14,355 bases of DNA from Bacteroidota bacterium (lineage in GTDB: Bacteria; Bacteroidota; Bacteroidia; UKL13-3), in assembly GCA_018883485.1 (NCBI GenBank), contig VEQB01000020.1, forward strand, positions 1 through 14,355, written 5' to 3'. Below, piece by piece: positions 14,278 through 14,355 of the stretch. The notes under the pieces are model-generated. The model saw only the letters and a program-made list of their open reading frames with translations. It searched no databases and had not been told where the DNA came from. Position 1 is the first letter of the stretch, and every line of letters begins with the position of its first letter. The position numbers and the translations under genes are program-made.

Positions 14278-14355
14278 GGCGGCAAGTTAGAAAAATTTAA
14301 TAAACCCCTTACACAATATGATGCGTATATTCGTTGTTATGATAGACCTTAAACA

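Noticed and set aside
14318..14355. ATG ATG frame at the right edge that could begin a plus-strand gene divergent from recR
   Set aside because: Only 12 codons are visible and no promoter or family motif can be judged.

Overview
The window is a stretch of chromosome from a low-GC, AT-rich member of the Bacteroidota. Several signs agree. Two genes are preceded by an exact TAnnTTTG element (both read TATCTTTG), the -7 hexamer-like box of this phylum, and others by near matches with a TTG about 19 bases upstream. Starts lack a purine-rich Shine-Dalgarno and sit behind A/T-rich leaders. Several proteins are of types I associate with this phylum: a short RsmI-like tetrapyrrole methylase, a ~700-residue PpiD, a conserved acidic 188-residue protein, and a GT2 fused to a degenerate sugar-phosphate transferase. 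I cannot name class or genus. There are no tRNA or rRNA genes, CRISPR arrays, insertion sequences or phage genes, and no gene-free stretch longer than about 160 bases.

Layout. Left edge (1-1360): the 5' part of ruvA on the minus strand, diverging from a small secreted MORN-type protein, which converges on apaG. 1505-3472: a SulP anion transporter without a STAS domain, diverging from a conserved protein of unknown function. 3485-8478, all minus strand: in transcription order an RsmI-like methylase, accD, an orphan LUD-domain protein, LpxH, an exported propeller-like protein and prfA. The accD-LUD-lpxH-propeller genes are spaced by 10-11 bases or overlap, so they look like one operon; prfA also has a promoter-like box of its own. 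8576-11465, plus strand: ppiD and an alpha/beta hydrolase one base apart. 11462-13417, minus: the glycosyltransferase fusion. Right edge: a 46-codon lipoprotein gene running into the 3' end of recR, which lies on the opposite strand.

By function the region is mostly housekeeping: recombination and repair (RuvA, RecR), translation (RF1, RsmI-like), fatty-acid and lipid A synthesis (AccD, LpxH), envelope protein folding (PpiD) and surface polysaccharide (the glycosyltransferase). I see no defence island or other obvious new multi-gene system. The items that best merit a second look are the glycosyltransferase fused to an apparently inactive phosphoglycosyl-transferase shell, a perfect 13-bp hairpin inside the hydrolase gene directly downstream of ppiD, the tiny lipoprotein gene antisense to the end of recR, and promoter boxes so close to start codons that the transcripts should be leaderless or nearly so.
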